A stretch of 64,000 nucleotides of DNA, taken from NCBI GenBank assembly GCA_013398275.1, contig VZSE01008843.1, forward strand, positions 248,953 to 312,952. The letters are read 5' to 3'. The stretch is from Promerops cafer. Lineage: Eukaryota > Chordata > Aves > Passeriformes > Nectariniidae. Both the position numbers and the translations under genes were made by a program. Every line of letters begins with the position of its first letter. The first letter of the stretch is position 1. Below the pieces are notes generated by a model that worked only from the letters and a program-made list of their open reading frames with translations, ran no database searches and was not told where the DNA came from. Positions 47,682-58,161 of the stretch are shown here, in pieces.

Positions 47682-47890
47682 CCTTTCTTAAGCCCCCTTT
47701 AAGCACTGGGAAACTGCTCTGAGGTTTCCCCAGAGGCTTCTCTTTTCCAGTCTGAACAGACCCAGCTCTCTCAGCCTGTTCTTCATAGGAGAGGTCCTCC
47801 TTCTCAGATCTGCTCTCAATAGTTTCATCCCCTTGCCTGTATTGATACCTGGAGTTGCCCTTGTTGAACTTCATGAAGGAGATTTTGGAG
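47682..47890 (-). repeat. CR1 LINE, antisense, right part of interrupted copy
   Basis: Continues the CR1 left of the LTR: 'ttctcttttccagtctgaac', 'ctctctcagcctgttcttca', 'taggagaggtcctcc', then 'gctctcaatagtttcatcc', 'tgcctgtattgatacctgga', 'gcccttgttgaacttcatga'. These blocks are in CR1 order, with an internal deletion between the 'gaggtcctcc' and 'ctctcaatag' parts. Confidence 0.88.
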
Positions 47891-49015
47891 CCAGATAATC
47901 TTTCATGGTATTTGCAGTCCCATTCAAGGCAAAATTTCCTCGGCCTGAAGTCATAAGTACAGAGTGTAGCCCATGGAGGACAGCACAATTAATCCTGGGT
48001 AGTAAAACTGTGATTTCTCCAGCCTTTGCAGGAGTGAACTCTTGGAATGCAGGGGAGGAGGATGTTGTGGAGGAAGAAATGTCTTCACCATGGTGAAGAG
48101 GTGGCAGGGATGGCAGTTCTCCACACCCAAGGATAAGGGCAGACTCGTGACCTTTACCAAGCCAGATCCTCCAGCCCTTTCTTCAAACACTGCGAGGGAG
48201 TTTTCATTTCTAGACCACTCAACAGCAAGCCTGATAAAGTCTGCCAAGATAAATACTTATTTTGAGGCAACAGAATGAAAATTCCCCACCCAAGTTTCTG
48301 TTGATCCCATACACATCTGGCACAAAAAGGTGCTTGCTTGCCCTGACCACACAGACCTGTTACGCATGTAGGCAGGGCAGGCTGTGTCAGAGTACCAGGG
48401 AAATTCCCTACTGACCTGGCCAGCCCCAGCCTGCTGCCAAACTGCTCACTGATAAGGCACAAGTGGGTAATGATTTTTTTGCAGATCGCTGGCACCTAAA
48501 ATGCTGTGCAGGTTACGCTCCATAAACCATCTCCAGTTTTTTTTCTATTCACTGTGATGGATGAAACACTGCCCAACAGCTGGCTTCACATTCAAGAAGC
48601 ACAGAGGAGCTGCTGCATTCAAATTTTTCTGAACCTCCTTTTTCTCATGGCTTAAATGTTCCTGAATGCTTTTGTTTTCCAGGCAGTGTTGATATGATTA
48701 GTTTGAGTTGCTTGGAGTGAACATTTTAATAAATCTGAGAGCAATATACCAACTACCTTGCCTGATTTCAATGCTGCAATGACATTTGACAGTGGCAATC
48801 AAACAGATTTATGCCTCTCAGCATGGTCAGTGATGGGGCAGAAGAGTTACAGGTCATTTTCTCCCTGATTAAATGGCAGGTGGCACTTGGGTCTGCTTTT
48901 CTGTCTGTGAGCACACAGGACAGCAGCACACATGCCATCTCTGTGAGGATGTAATGATGGACAGGAGAAAGGAGCCAGTGAGCTCTGAGAGACAAAACAC
49001 AATCTGATTTTAATT
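47891..49015. other. Intron stretch, no feature seen
   Basis: Ordinary intron sequence; no exon or repeat recognised. Confidence 0.5.
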
Positions 49016-49156
49016 AATCACAGAATGGTTTGTGTTGGGGGGGACTTTAGAGATCATCTAGTTCCAACCCCCCTTTGTTGTGGGCAGGGATACTTTCCAC
49101 TAGACCAGGCTGCTCAGGACCCCAGTCAGACTGGCCTTGAACACTTCCACGGATGA
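49016..49156 (-). repeat. CR1 LINE fragment, 3' end, antisense
   Basis: Inverted tail 'aatcacagaatggtttgtgt', then 'agagatcatctagttccaac', 'gtgggcagggatactttcca', 'gaccaggctgctcagg' and 'tggccttgaacacttcca'. Short antisense copy. Confidence 0.93.
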
Positions 49157-49187
49157 GGAATTATATGGAATCCATAATGTAATTTAA

Positions 49188-49282
49188 GGGAGGGAGGGAG
49201 GGAGGGAGGGAGGGAGGGAGGGATGGATGGATGGATGGATGGATGGATGGATGGATGGATGGATGGATGGATGGATGGATGG
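49188..49282. repeat. Compound microsatellite GGGA / GGAT
   Basis: About nine GGGA units (49188-49222) run into about fifteen GGAT units (49222-49282) without interruption. The two arrays share a frame, so the second probably arose from one substitution that then expanded. Confidence 0.97.
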
Positions 49283-52200
49283 AAGAAGGGAAAGGGATGT
49301 GGCAGCTTGTGCTTTTCCAAAATTCTGTCATGTGGTGGTTTTTGGTGCCCTATAAGGGCATGGCTCACCTTTGCCTGCCAGAGCATTGAACAGGCTGAAG
49401 TGGCAGAGGCTGTGCTGGGGCACAGGCAGCACCCATCATGTCTCCATGAGGCCTTCAATGCTTGGTGAGACTTACCTGCTGGAGCTGAAGGGCATGGACC
49501 AGAGGTCTGACAGGAGGTCCCAACATCATCTGGTTAAGATTCACGCTCACTCCCTGTGCTCAGCTCTGACTGTCTGCCAGGCTGTCCTGTAATTCTCATT
49601 CTGTCTCACGTAGCAAAAGCTCAGAGGTCGCTGGTGAGGTGTCAGACCAATGAATTGTTTCTTTCTACCTGTGAGCCAGCTCCGGTCAGGGGGAGGCAGG
49701 CGGTGATGAGCCAGGGTAGGGCAGACAAGCCTGTGGTTTGGAGTGAAACAGTTCCCTCCATTTTTTCTCTCCAGGCCTAGCACAGACCTGGGACATGAAT
49801 TTATGTATGTTTTTCCAGGGACGTGCTTTTTGTTGCCCTAGAATGACATCTTTCAGGGCTGCTCTGGGCCCTTGTGGGTACAGTAAGGCAGGATTAACCT
49901 CCCAGGCCAGGGCTTTGAGACCAAGGGTTGCTTGAGCAGTTACTCACAAGAAGTGTGGATAGAAAAAAGTCCTCAAATGGCAGAAAGGACGCTTAGGGAG
50001 ATACTGTCGGTGTTGCCAAATTTATAACATTATAGCTGGCAGTGGCTTAGCTGAGAAACTACTTAACCTCTGTAGGTTTTACAGCACAGGAATATGAGCT
50101 GTGCTTTTGAAAATGGGCACTTGCAGTTCTGCTGCTGAGGCCTTTCTAGCACTGCACATTCTCTGGAAGTCAAAATTGCAACAAATCTTGAACTTACTCC
50201 TTCAAGTGTAGAGTTTCCAGCTGTAAAATACTGTGGGATGTGAGAGGTTGTGTGATGGCCACCATCAGCTGAGAGAGCTGCAGCAGGTCACACTGTCCTT
50301 TCCCAGATTCCTACAGGGCAGGTGGATATGTGAGGTTTGAGTCTAAAGGATTTTGGGACCTTTGAGCTGTTCAGGCCCTGCATGCAACACTGGCAATGTC
50401 TCTGTGCCAGGCTGCTGCTATTCCCTGCTGCCTTTGTGCTCTTCTGCCTGTCATGCTGTGTCTGGAAAATGCTGGCAACTTCAAACCAGAGAGTGCATTT
50501 CACACCAGGGTTTTAATGTGAGTTACAGACCAGAAAAGCTGGATCCTGAACCATCAGCATATAACAAGAGCTAACAAAGACCTCCTCAAAGTGGTGCTGG
50601 TACAAAGCACTTCTTTGCTAGGAAAGTAGGCATCAAAAAAGGGCCAAAAACCAATGTACTGGGACATTTACAGTGTGTGGGGATGAGTGGTAGTAGTATG
50701 GTGATTTTTTCTCAATTTTTTTTCTCAATGTTTTTTCATTATTATTTTCTTTATGCATTTTGTCTAAGGCCCATCCATTAAAAGAAATAAAAAAAAAAAA
50801 TTAGCCATTGTGCTAATATTGTGTGGCTGACCACACAGATCTTGTGTAATGCCCAAACGCCCTTCCCCTGTACCCCATAAGCTGTCCCATGCCCAAGGCA
50901 GCAACATATCTCAGTCCCAAAGGCAGAGTTGACTCACCTGGGTGAGTTTCATGCCTGAGGCTGAGGCTGTGCAGGGCCAGCCCTGGGAGGGATGCAGGCT
51001 CCTTCTTTGAGTTCTTGTTTCAGGTTCCCAGCTGCCCTTGTGCCCCCAGGCTCCTTTGGGCTGGTGCAGTTGATGGCTCCTGGGATGGGCCTGGGAGCAG
51101 CTCGAGCAGGGCATTATTTAGGTTCCCCTTTTCTTTCTGTGCTCCTTTGTGGGTGTGCAGATGAGCTTTTGTCAGAGAACCTGACAAGTGCAGTGAGAAT
51201 ACATTGCATTTGTAAGTGGATTTGTAGAAAGAAATAAAGAAATACTTCCTTAAGGTGTTAAGAATTGTTTTGTCTTAGTCCATTGAACTGATGTGTTTTT
51301 ATCTTTTTAATTACCAGATTGGCAAGGGACCAGGGACATTCTTCAGACTGTGAGTTTACAATGCAAATAAAATCTACCTCGGAGGAGAAGAAAAAAAAAA
51401 AAAAAAAAGCTCTTTTTGTTCCTTTTTTCTGAAACGTGAGAAGACAATGACGACAATCACTATTGATTGATCCTGGTATCTTTTGCAATGTAAAGTGTAG
51501 ACGGAAGATTAACGTATGACTCACTTATGACCATTATTTATTCACCCTGGACCCACTTCTACACTCAGGACAGAGTTTGGAGGAACCTGTCTCTTCTGAA
51601 CCTGCCTCTCTGGTCTTCCTGGGACATGACCCTTTGCATTTTTCCTGCACTGCACATCACTGGGTATTATCAGCATAAAAAAACTGCTCCAGGGTGCCCA
51701 AAGGTGCCTTACATGGGGACAGTGACATCGGCTGAAAGAGGGGGAGTGGGACGGTAGCAGGCAAAATCCAGACCAGAAATAAGACCTTAAGCACCCAATC
51801 ACTTAAGGTAGCTTAACCTGCTGCTTGCAGGGGCTGAGCTGGGATCTCTGGGCACAGGCACAGCTGCAGGCATGCAGTAATAAGCTCTGCTTATCTCTCA
51901 GGGGACTGTAGCTGGGAGAGGCCTGCACACTAAATCTCCCTACCTTAAGTCCCCAGAAATTGTTTCTGGGTCTGAGGCCAAAATAGCCTGTTCACAGATG
52001 TGCTAATGCTGAGGTCATGCCAGGGATGGTGATAAGGATTGTGGCTGGTATCATGCTACTTGTAATGGCTTAATTTAACTATCACAAGTAGTATCCAGAA
52101 GTGAAACATTCCCAACAGCTGGGGTTGGCATCCCTGCATGGTTTCCCACACCAGTCGCTGACCTTCCACTTCCCAGCACCTTGGTGAATCCTGTGGAAAC

Positions 52201-52454
52201 ACTTTTGCAAAGATTTATGCATCTTGTGTGAGCAGAGGGAGGGAGGCAGACACAGGGATAGTCTGAGATGTGGTACAAGATGTTGTGAAGAATAAAAGTA
52301 ATGATGTCTGGGTTGGATCTTCCAGGTGTTTTAAGAAAGAAAAAAAAAAGCTCCAAGTCACATTGAACTCAAAAAAAGGTTTTACATTCATTTCAGTCGT
52401 CCTTTTCCTCAGGCTTTAAATCAAATATATAGTCCCTAGAGCCTTTCTGTCAGC

Positions 52455-52518
52455 GTATATATAAATATATATATGTATGTGGGTGTGTGTGTGTGTGTGT
52501 GTATTTGTATATATATTT
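52455..52518. repeat. TA/TG microsatellite
   Basis: Alternating TA then a GT run of about 12 units followed by TA again. Confidence 0.9.
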
Positions 52519-52775
52519 CTAACCTAAGTATCTATAGGAAGCATGAACATTCAGAGGAAACTGTCAGTAGTAAGAATTAAAATAGAATATTGAGTGTTCA
52601 TATCCGCAAGGGAAAAGGGCCTTAGGAACTCTGGTTTCTCACCTTCCCATCACATGCTAAAAAAGACAGGATGATTAGGAATTGGAAGACATTGTAGCCC
52701 ACTGTATAAACACTGGTTTGGATTTGGGTTTTTTCCTCCCGGAGTTATAAATATGTTTAACCTTGGCTGAGTTAC

Positions 52776-52794
52776 AATAAATAAATAAATAAAT
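52776..52794. repeat. Short AAAT microsatellite
   Basis: Four to five AAAT units. Confidence 0.85.
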
Positions 52795-55364
52795 CTGGTG
52801 AAATGGGTGCTTGTTTTGGAGGCCAGAACTGTTTTATCAACAATAGGCCATTTTATAGGCTTTTCCAAGAAAGGCTGGAAAAATCCCTCTCTCCTCTTCT
52901 CTTAGAAATACAACAGAAGAGCAGGCACTGTGTTTACAAATGCTCACTTGGCCCGGCGCTGACAGCAGTGGGGGGTTGACCCGCCAGCATTACAGCTCTT
53001 GAATTATCCACTCCATAAATGGAAAATCAATTTGCTTCTGGGATTCTGCATGTTTTCGGGGTTGTTAGAGGCTGTGTTTTTGTTTAGACTCACAACTACA
53101 TCCAGGCTAGGAGAGCAAATGTGTTTGGGGCTGTTCCGCGGTGCAGAGAGCAGCTGGCATGGATGGGGCTGTGCACTGCGGTGGTTCTGCTGAGCTCTCT
53201 TTCTGACTCTCCAAGGCACGGTGGAAGCATTCCCATCACGTCTCTAAGGCTGAGATTCCTGAATTTTACCCGGGAATACTTGAGAAGATTTCTGGTTAGT
53301 GTAAAAACTTCCCTCTGCAACATTAAACTGAATGTAGGATGGTTCCCTGATTTACTGGTTCAAGGAGCCCAAGCAGATGGGGTTAATAAAGCCCTTTGTT
53401 ATCCAGCCTGACCCACTTGTCAGCCCTTGAGCTCCTGTAAATGCATGTGGAGGGGCCAGACTTAAAATAAATCTCGAGGCATTTGGCGAACAGCAGCTAA
53501 TTGAAGGGCACATGCTGCCCATCACGTGCTGAGGAGGAGAAACTTGGGGCAAAGGCTTAAAACCGAGGTCTGAGGCTCCTGTTTTTGGAATTGGCTATAC
53601 GGGACTCTGTAAATATTTACACACCACCTCTAAAATCCAAGCTGTTTCCAAGGTGCTGTGTCAAACCCCCATGGAAAGGCGGTTTGGCCTGGGGCAGTTC
53701 CTCGAAGATCCCCAGGAGAGGAGCCAGCAGGAAAGGTGGGGATGCTGCAGCTGCACTTCCCTCCTGTCTGGATAAACAGCACATTTGGGTGATGCAGTGC
53801 GGGGGGTCCTACATCAATGCCATGCACAGAAATGGGTTGAAATGAGGAGGTTTCATGGTAACGGTTGCAGTTTTGCTGTCTCTTTGCTGGTCTGAAGCCT
53901 GCAGCTGAGCAGTGAATGAGACTTCTCTCGCTGGGCTTTCATTTGTTCATAAATTGCACATACTCTGACATAGTTGCTTCTCTGATTTTTTTCCTACCTT
54001 TAAAAAACAAAAACAATGTTATTTAAGCAATGGCACTTTGGGGACTTTTTGTAAACATCTGAAGTTTTATAAACAACATGTTTTTTTCTCACAAAACAAT
54101 GCCTGTCCCGCAATGGTATTCCCACAAAACACTGTGAAATGAAGGGATTCATTTTATGACTTTTAAAAACTTATTGAAATCACTGCTGCCAGGCAGGGAA
54201 CACCAGGAGGGGAAGGGAGAGCAGCTCTGGGTCCCTCTGTACCTCCAAAGCACCTCCGTGCCTCTCTGCCTAGGCTGGGATCAAGCTGCTATCACCTACC
54301 TTTCCTTGACAGAAAAAAGAGCAATTTTCCATGTGAAACAAAGGCCATTTATACTTTGATTTCCCCTGTTTGTCCCAGGACATATGAACTGTTTTTGCTT
54401 GGCTTTCTGTAATCACAAATCCAATCCAAATCCTTAAGAAATTAAGCTGGCTGGGGAAAGAAAGAGAAAAGAACTGATTCATCTTCCTCTGTATCCTGCT
54501 CCTCCCTCCTTCACTGAGTGCTTGCTGTTCAGCTGCTCTGAGTTATGAATACTTTGCTGGATATCTTGTGGTTATCAAGGTCAGTCTGAGGGAGGGAGGT
54601 GAGTCATTGTCATTCAAATAGTTACAAACTGTAATTCAAATAAGGCCAGAGCAGACCCAGGAGGCTGATTCAATACAAAGAGACTCTATGCCCACAGGTC
54701 CATGCTCTGCCCTTTCCAAAATTTCACCTCACACTCCTCAGTGTGCAAATACCAGAGCAGAGCTTGAAGCCAGGGCTGCTGTTTTGAGGGCTCTGACCTG
54801 TCAGAAGTTCTGGAATGGGGAGGGAAAAGCAGAGAAATTAGGTTGGGAGAAAAGAAAAAAAAAAAAATCTGACCATTTTTTTTTTCTTTACTTGTCTGTG
54901 TGTCTCTAGGTTGCAAACGTCTCTCCATGGCTTAAATGGACATCAGAGCATGTCTCCCTGATGGAATGTGCAACCCCAAATGATCCTATCCTTCAAGAAC
55001 TAAATTCCAAGAAAAAGAATACAATTCTTTCTACAATTTGCTTGTTTTGATGTATGGCTTGCTCTCATACACAAAACCTGAGTTTTAATTTCTGTACACA
55101 GAAAGACAATGGTCTGTCTTCAGTAAACCCTCATCAGGAGGGGTTAGCAACAGGACACAGAGAGGTGGAAGGAACTTTGAAGCACTGTGAGAAGGTGAAA
55201 GGAAATACCCATTTTTTAAGCCCATTTGGGGAAGATGAAGCCTTTCCCTTATGGCTGGAAGTAGTGGAGTCAGTCTGTTCAGCCTAAGCCTGTGGTGGTA
55301 ACTGGCAGGCACCTGCTGCAGCCTCTCCTCTTTGCCTTACGTTGGACCCTGCGTTGTTCTCGGC

Positions 55365-55379
55365 CAGCGGTGGGGACAG
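55365..55379 (+). other. Two candidate splice acceptors, 12 bp apart
   Basis: CAG ends at 55367 after a 'ttgttctcggc' stretch, and a second CAG ends at 55379. The first has the better pyrimidine tract. They are 12 bp apart, so either choice keeps the same reading frame. Confidence 0.5.
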
Positions 55380-55395
55380 AAGCCAAGGGGCAAAG

Positions 55396-55707
55396 ATGGT
55401 TGTGGTGAGGAGGAGGAATGTGAAAATGTTCACTTTCGCCTTTTTGCTCATCACGGTGACGTCGTTTCTGCTGAACTACACACACCAGGTGACCACAACC
55501 ACCTGGGACCCCAGACATCTCGTCGTGCAGTTTTCAGAGCACGTCCAGAAACTCTTCAAGTACCCCAGGAGACCTTGCAGCTGTCACACGTGCATTTCGG
55601 AGCTGGGACATTCCCTCTGGTTTGATCAGAGATTTAACTCAACTATGCAACCTTTCCTGACCTCACAAAATGCCTTGATCCCAGAAGACAGCTACAGGTG
55701 GTGGCTG
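55396..55707 (+). CDS. ST3GAL1: ST3 beta-galactoside alpha-2,3-sialyltransferase 1, first coding exon
   Basis: ST3GAL1 moves sialic acid from CMP-sialic acid to the galactose of Gal-beta-1,3-GalNAc (core 1 O-glycans) in the Golgi lumen. The 104 codons seen here encode the N-terminus of this type II membrane protein: a short basic tail (VRRR, residues 4-7), a membrane anchor (about 11-29), then the lumenal stem. Family marks include Cys61, Cys63 and Cys66 (CSCHTC), WFDQRFN (75-81), TMQP (83-86), QNAL (91-94) and YRWWL (100-104). ST3GAL2 lacks several of these. Candidate N-glycosylation sites are Asn27 (NYT) and Asn81 (NST). The ATG has A at -3 and G at +4. The exon ends in phase 0 at CTG|GTAGGT (donor 55708). 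The sialyl motifs L and S lie in later exons, outside the window, so the gene is partial here. Confidence 0.95.
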
Positions 55708-57357
55708 GTAGGTGGGGGGTGTAAATGCATCCCAGGCTTTGGGTGATGGTGGTGGTGTCAGGCTTCCAGGGGTGCCAAGCACATGGAAAGAGATGTTTTC
55801 TGCCCAAAGCATTTGCTGTCTTGGCTGACAAAGTGGAGATGGAAGGAGGGGGAGTTTGTGCTGCTGTTTAGCTTGGAGGGGCTTAGAGTGCACATTCACT
55901 TGCAGCAAGCTAGAGAAGTCCCTGACAGAGTTAGGTGGTAGATCCAGAATTTGCAAAGTCAATACTGTCATTTTCTCCCTTCTCTTCCAAAGACCAGGCT
56001 TCGTAACCCCTCCCTTAGTGCTTCAGATGGGCTTTTTACCATTCATCAAGGTGGATAATCAAACTAATTGTGAAGTGTGTAATTCCCCTGGGGGCTCTCC
56101 CTACCATAAGATACATAAATAGTAAGATATGTAAATAGCAGGATTAAATGGGAAATGATTAATTCCATGTGTATGAGAGCATTCTCTGTTGTGGTTGATG
56201 GTGTAGAATAGATCCGGAAAGCTCATGGATGGCTGTGGGTCACTGGGAAGGAGCAGCCCCAAGTGTATCCTTGAGCAGGGTGGTCCAGCTACCCCTTGAA
56301 GCCTGATCCAAGCATCCTGAAACCGAGAGGATGCCTTGTTGGTAAAGCACAGAAGGGAAAAAGATTCCTGTTGTTTTGCCTAACAAAAGCCCCTTTTATG
56401 TTCTCTTGAAACGAGACATCAGTTGTTTGATTTACTCATGGCTGTGCTGCAGAGGTGCTAAAGTGCAGGTTCTGCTGCAACAACCCCAGTGAAATCACAG
56501 TTTCATTCCATTTGTTTTCCTCCTCTTCTGTAAAAATAGTCCCCTGTGCCTTTCTTTAAACACACAACAGCCTGCAACTTGGTGTTTTGCAGCAAGCACA
56601 ACCCTTGTTTGTTGAATTCTGGGCTTTCAGGCCTTCTCTGGCACTCTGAGAGGGCCTCCCCAATAGGCACCCGCTATTGCAGTGGGGACATTTTGGTTTT
56701 GGAGGGGTTGTCAGGTGCTTTGGGAATGAGACTGTGTCAGATTTATCAGTTCTCACTCCACTGGCTGTTGCATTTAGTGTTGAAAAATGAATGCCACTGA
56801 ACTCTGCCATCTTTAATTGTTGTGTAAATGATAGCATTGCTCTATGATGAGGCTCTCCTTTTTGCAAGGAGTCTCAAGTACTCCAGGTGCTGTATCTTCT
56901 CACCTGCCCCTTGGCCACGACTTTGATTTCCCATTTCTTGTGGTTTTTCTTGCAGCTTCCAGACACTTTTCCTTCTGATCCCCATGTTTATTGTCTGGAC
57001 TTTGCTGGAGCCTTGAGAAGGGAAGATGGCAAGCTCAGGTCCTTGCCTTTGCCTTGGCTTGAGGTTTCACCAGGGAGCTGGGCTGATCTAACAACTGGCA
57101 GTTTTTAAAAGAGTGGACATACCCCAGATTGAGCTCAGTAATGAGAGGATGAGATTACTCATGGACACCATGAGCAAAGCCACTTTGCATTCTGCACTCA
57201 GAACTCACTGATTTAATCATGAGGTTTGAATGCATTCTCTCTTAGGAAAAAAAAATAAAAATAAGAAAAAGCTTGGGACTCAGTTCAGAAGTCTGAATAT
57301 GTAATGTTCCTTCTTGTAGTGAAACAAAAAAAAAGAAGCAGTGCTTCCTCAATTTAC

Positions 57358-57887
57358 AGAATCAGTTAGGATGGAAAAGACCTCTGAGATCATCGAGTCC
57401 AACCTGTGACTGAACCACCTTGTCAAGCAGACCAGGGTACCAAGTGCCACATCCAGTCTTTCCTTAAACACCTCCAGGGATGGTCACTCCACCACCTCCC
57501 TGGGCAGCCCATTCCAATGCCTAATCACCCTTTCTGTGAAGAAATTCCTTCTAATGTCCAACTTAAACCTTCCCAACTGTGGTTTTAGACTGTGTCCTCT
57601 TGTCCTGTTGCCAGTTCCCTGGTAGAAGAGACTGACCCTCACCTTTGCCACAACCTCCCTTCAGGCAGTGGTAGAGAGTGACAAGGTCACTCCTGAGCCT
57701 CCTTTTCTCCAGGCTAAACAACCCCAGGTCCCTCAGCCTCAGTCATCTCATAGGACTTGTGCTCCAGACCCTTCACCATCTTTGTTTCCTTCTCTGGACT
57801 TGCTCCAGCACCTCAATGTCCTTCTTGAAGTGAGGGGCCCAGAACTGGACACAGCACTCGAGGTGTGGCCTCACCAGTGTGTTAAAA
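57358..57887 (-). repeat. CR1 LINE fragment, 3' end, antisense
   Basis: Starts 'agaatcagttaggatggaaa', then 'tgagatcatcgagtccaacc', 'ccaccacctccctgggcagc', 'ccaacttaaaccttcccaac', 'ccctcagcctcagtcatctc', 'ttcaccatctttgtttcctt' and 'gaggtgtggcctcaccag'. A long CR1 3' end in antisense. Its right part is repeated in the false duplication that follows. Confidence 0.95.
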
Positions 57888-58161
57888 ATTCATCTCAACC
57901 TGAAACAGATTCTTTCAGAGGAGGTTTGTTTCTTTTTCAGCAAAATGAAAAAAACAGACTTTCANCCCTTCACCATCTTTGTTTCCTTCTCTGGACTTGC
58001 TCCAGCACCTCAATGTCCTTCTTGAAGTGAGGGGCCCAGAACTGGACACAGCACTCGAGGTGTGGCCTCACCAGTGTGTTAAAAATTCATCTCAACCTGA
58101 AACAGATTCTTTCAGAGGAGGTTTGTTTCTTTTTCAGCAAAATGAAAAAAACAGACTTTCA
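57769..58161. repeat. 196-bp exact duplication around a single N
   Basis: 57769-57964 and 57966-58161 look identical base for base and are separated only by the N at 57965. The duplicated part spans the end of a CR1 and unique DNA beyond it. The arrangement is typical of overlapping contig ends placed side by side with a placeholder N, so the real locus probably has one copy. Confidence 0.9.
57965..57965. other. Assembly join, 1 N
   Basis: Single undetermined base exactly between the two copies of the 196-bp repeat. Confidence 0.99.

Larger units (their letters stand above)
1801..55367 (+). other. Putative ST3GAL1 intron 1
   Basis: The intron runs from the donor GTGAGT at 1801 to an acceptor before the coding exon (CAG at 55365-55367, or the CAG ending at 55379). 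It holds no exon that I can recognise. Mammalian ST3GAL1 also spans a large region with long 5' introns, which fits. Noncoding exons or alternative first exons inside it cannot be excluded by eye. Confidence 0.55.
49283..55367. other. Last part of putative intron 1, no gene seen
   Basis: Contains an A-run at 51390-51408, a TA/TG microsatellite (52455-52518) and an AAAT repeat (52776-52794). The open frames here (such as 53121-53411) have no protein character I trust. No other exon was recognised before the coding exon. Confidence 0.5.

Noticed and set aside
49126..49468. Repeated MDGW and SIHP peptides
   Set aside because: Translation of the tetranucleotide microsatellite.
53121..53411. 96-codon ORF with a hydrophobic N-terminal part
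   Set aside because: Considered as a small secreted protein, but it has no splice or promoter context and no family likeness.
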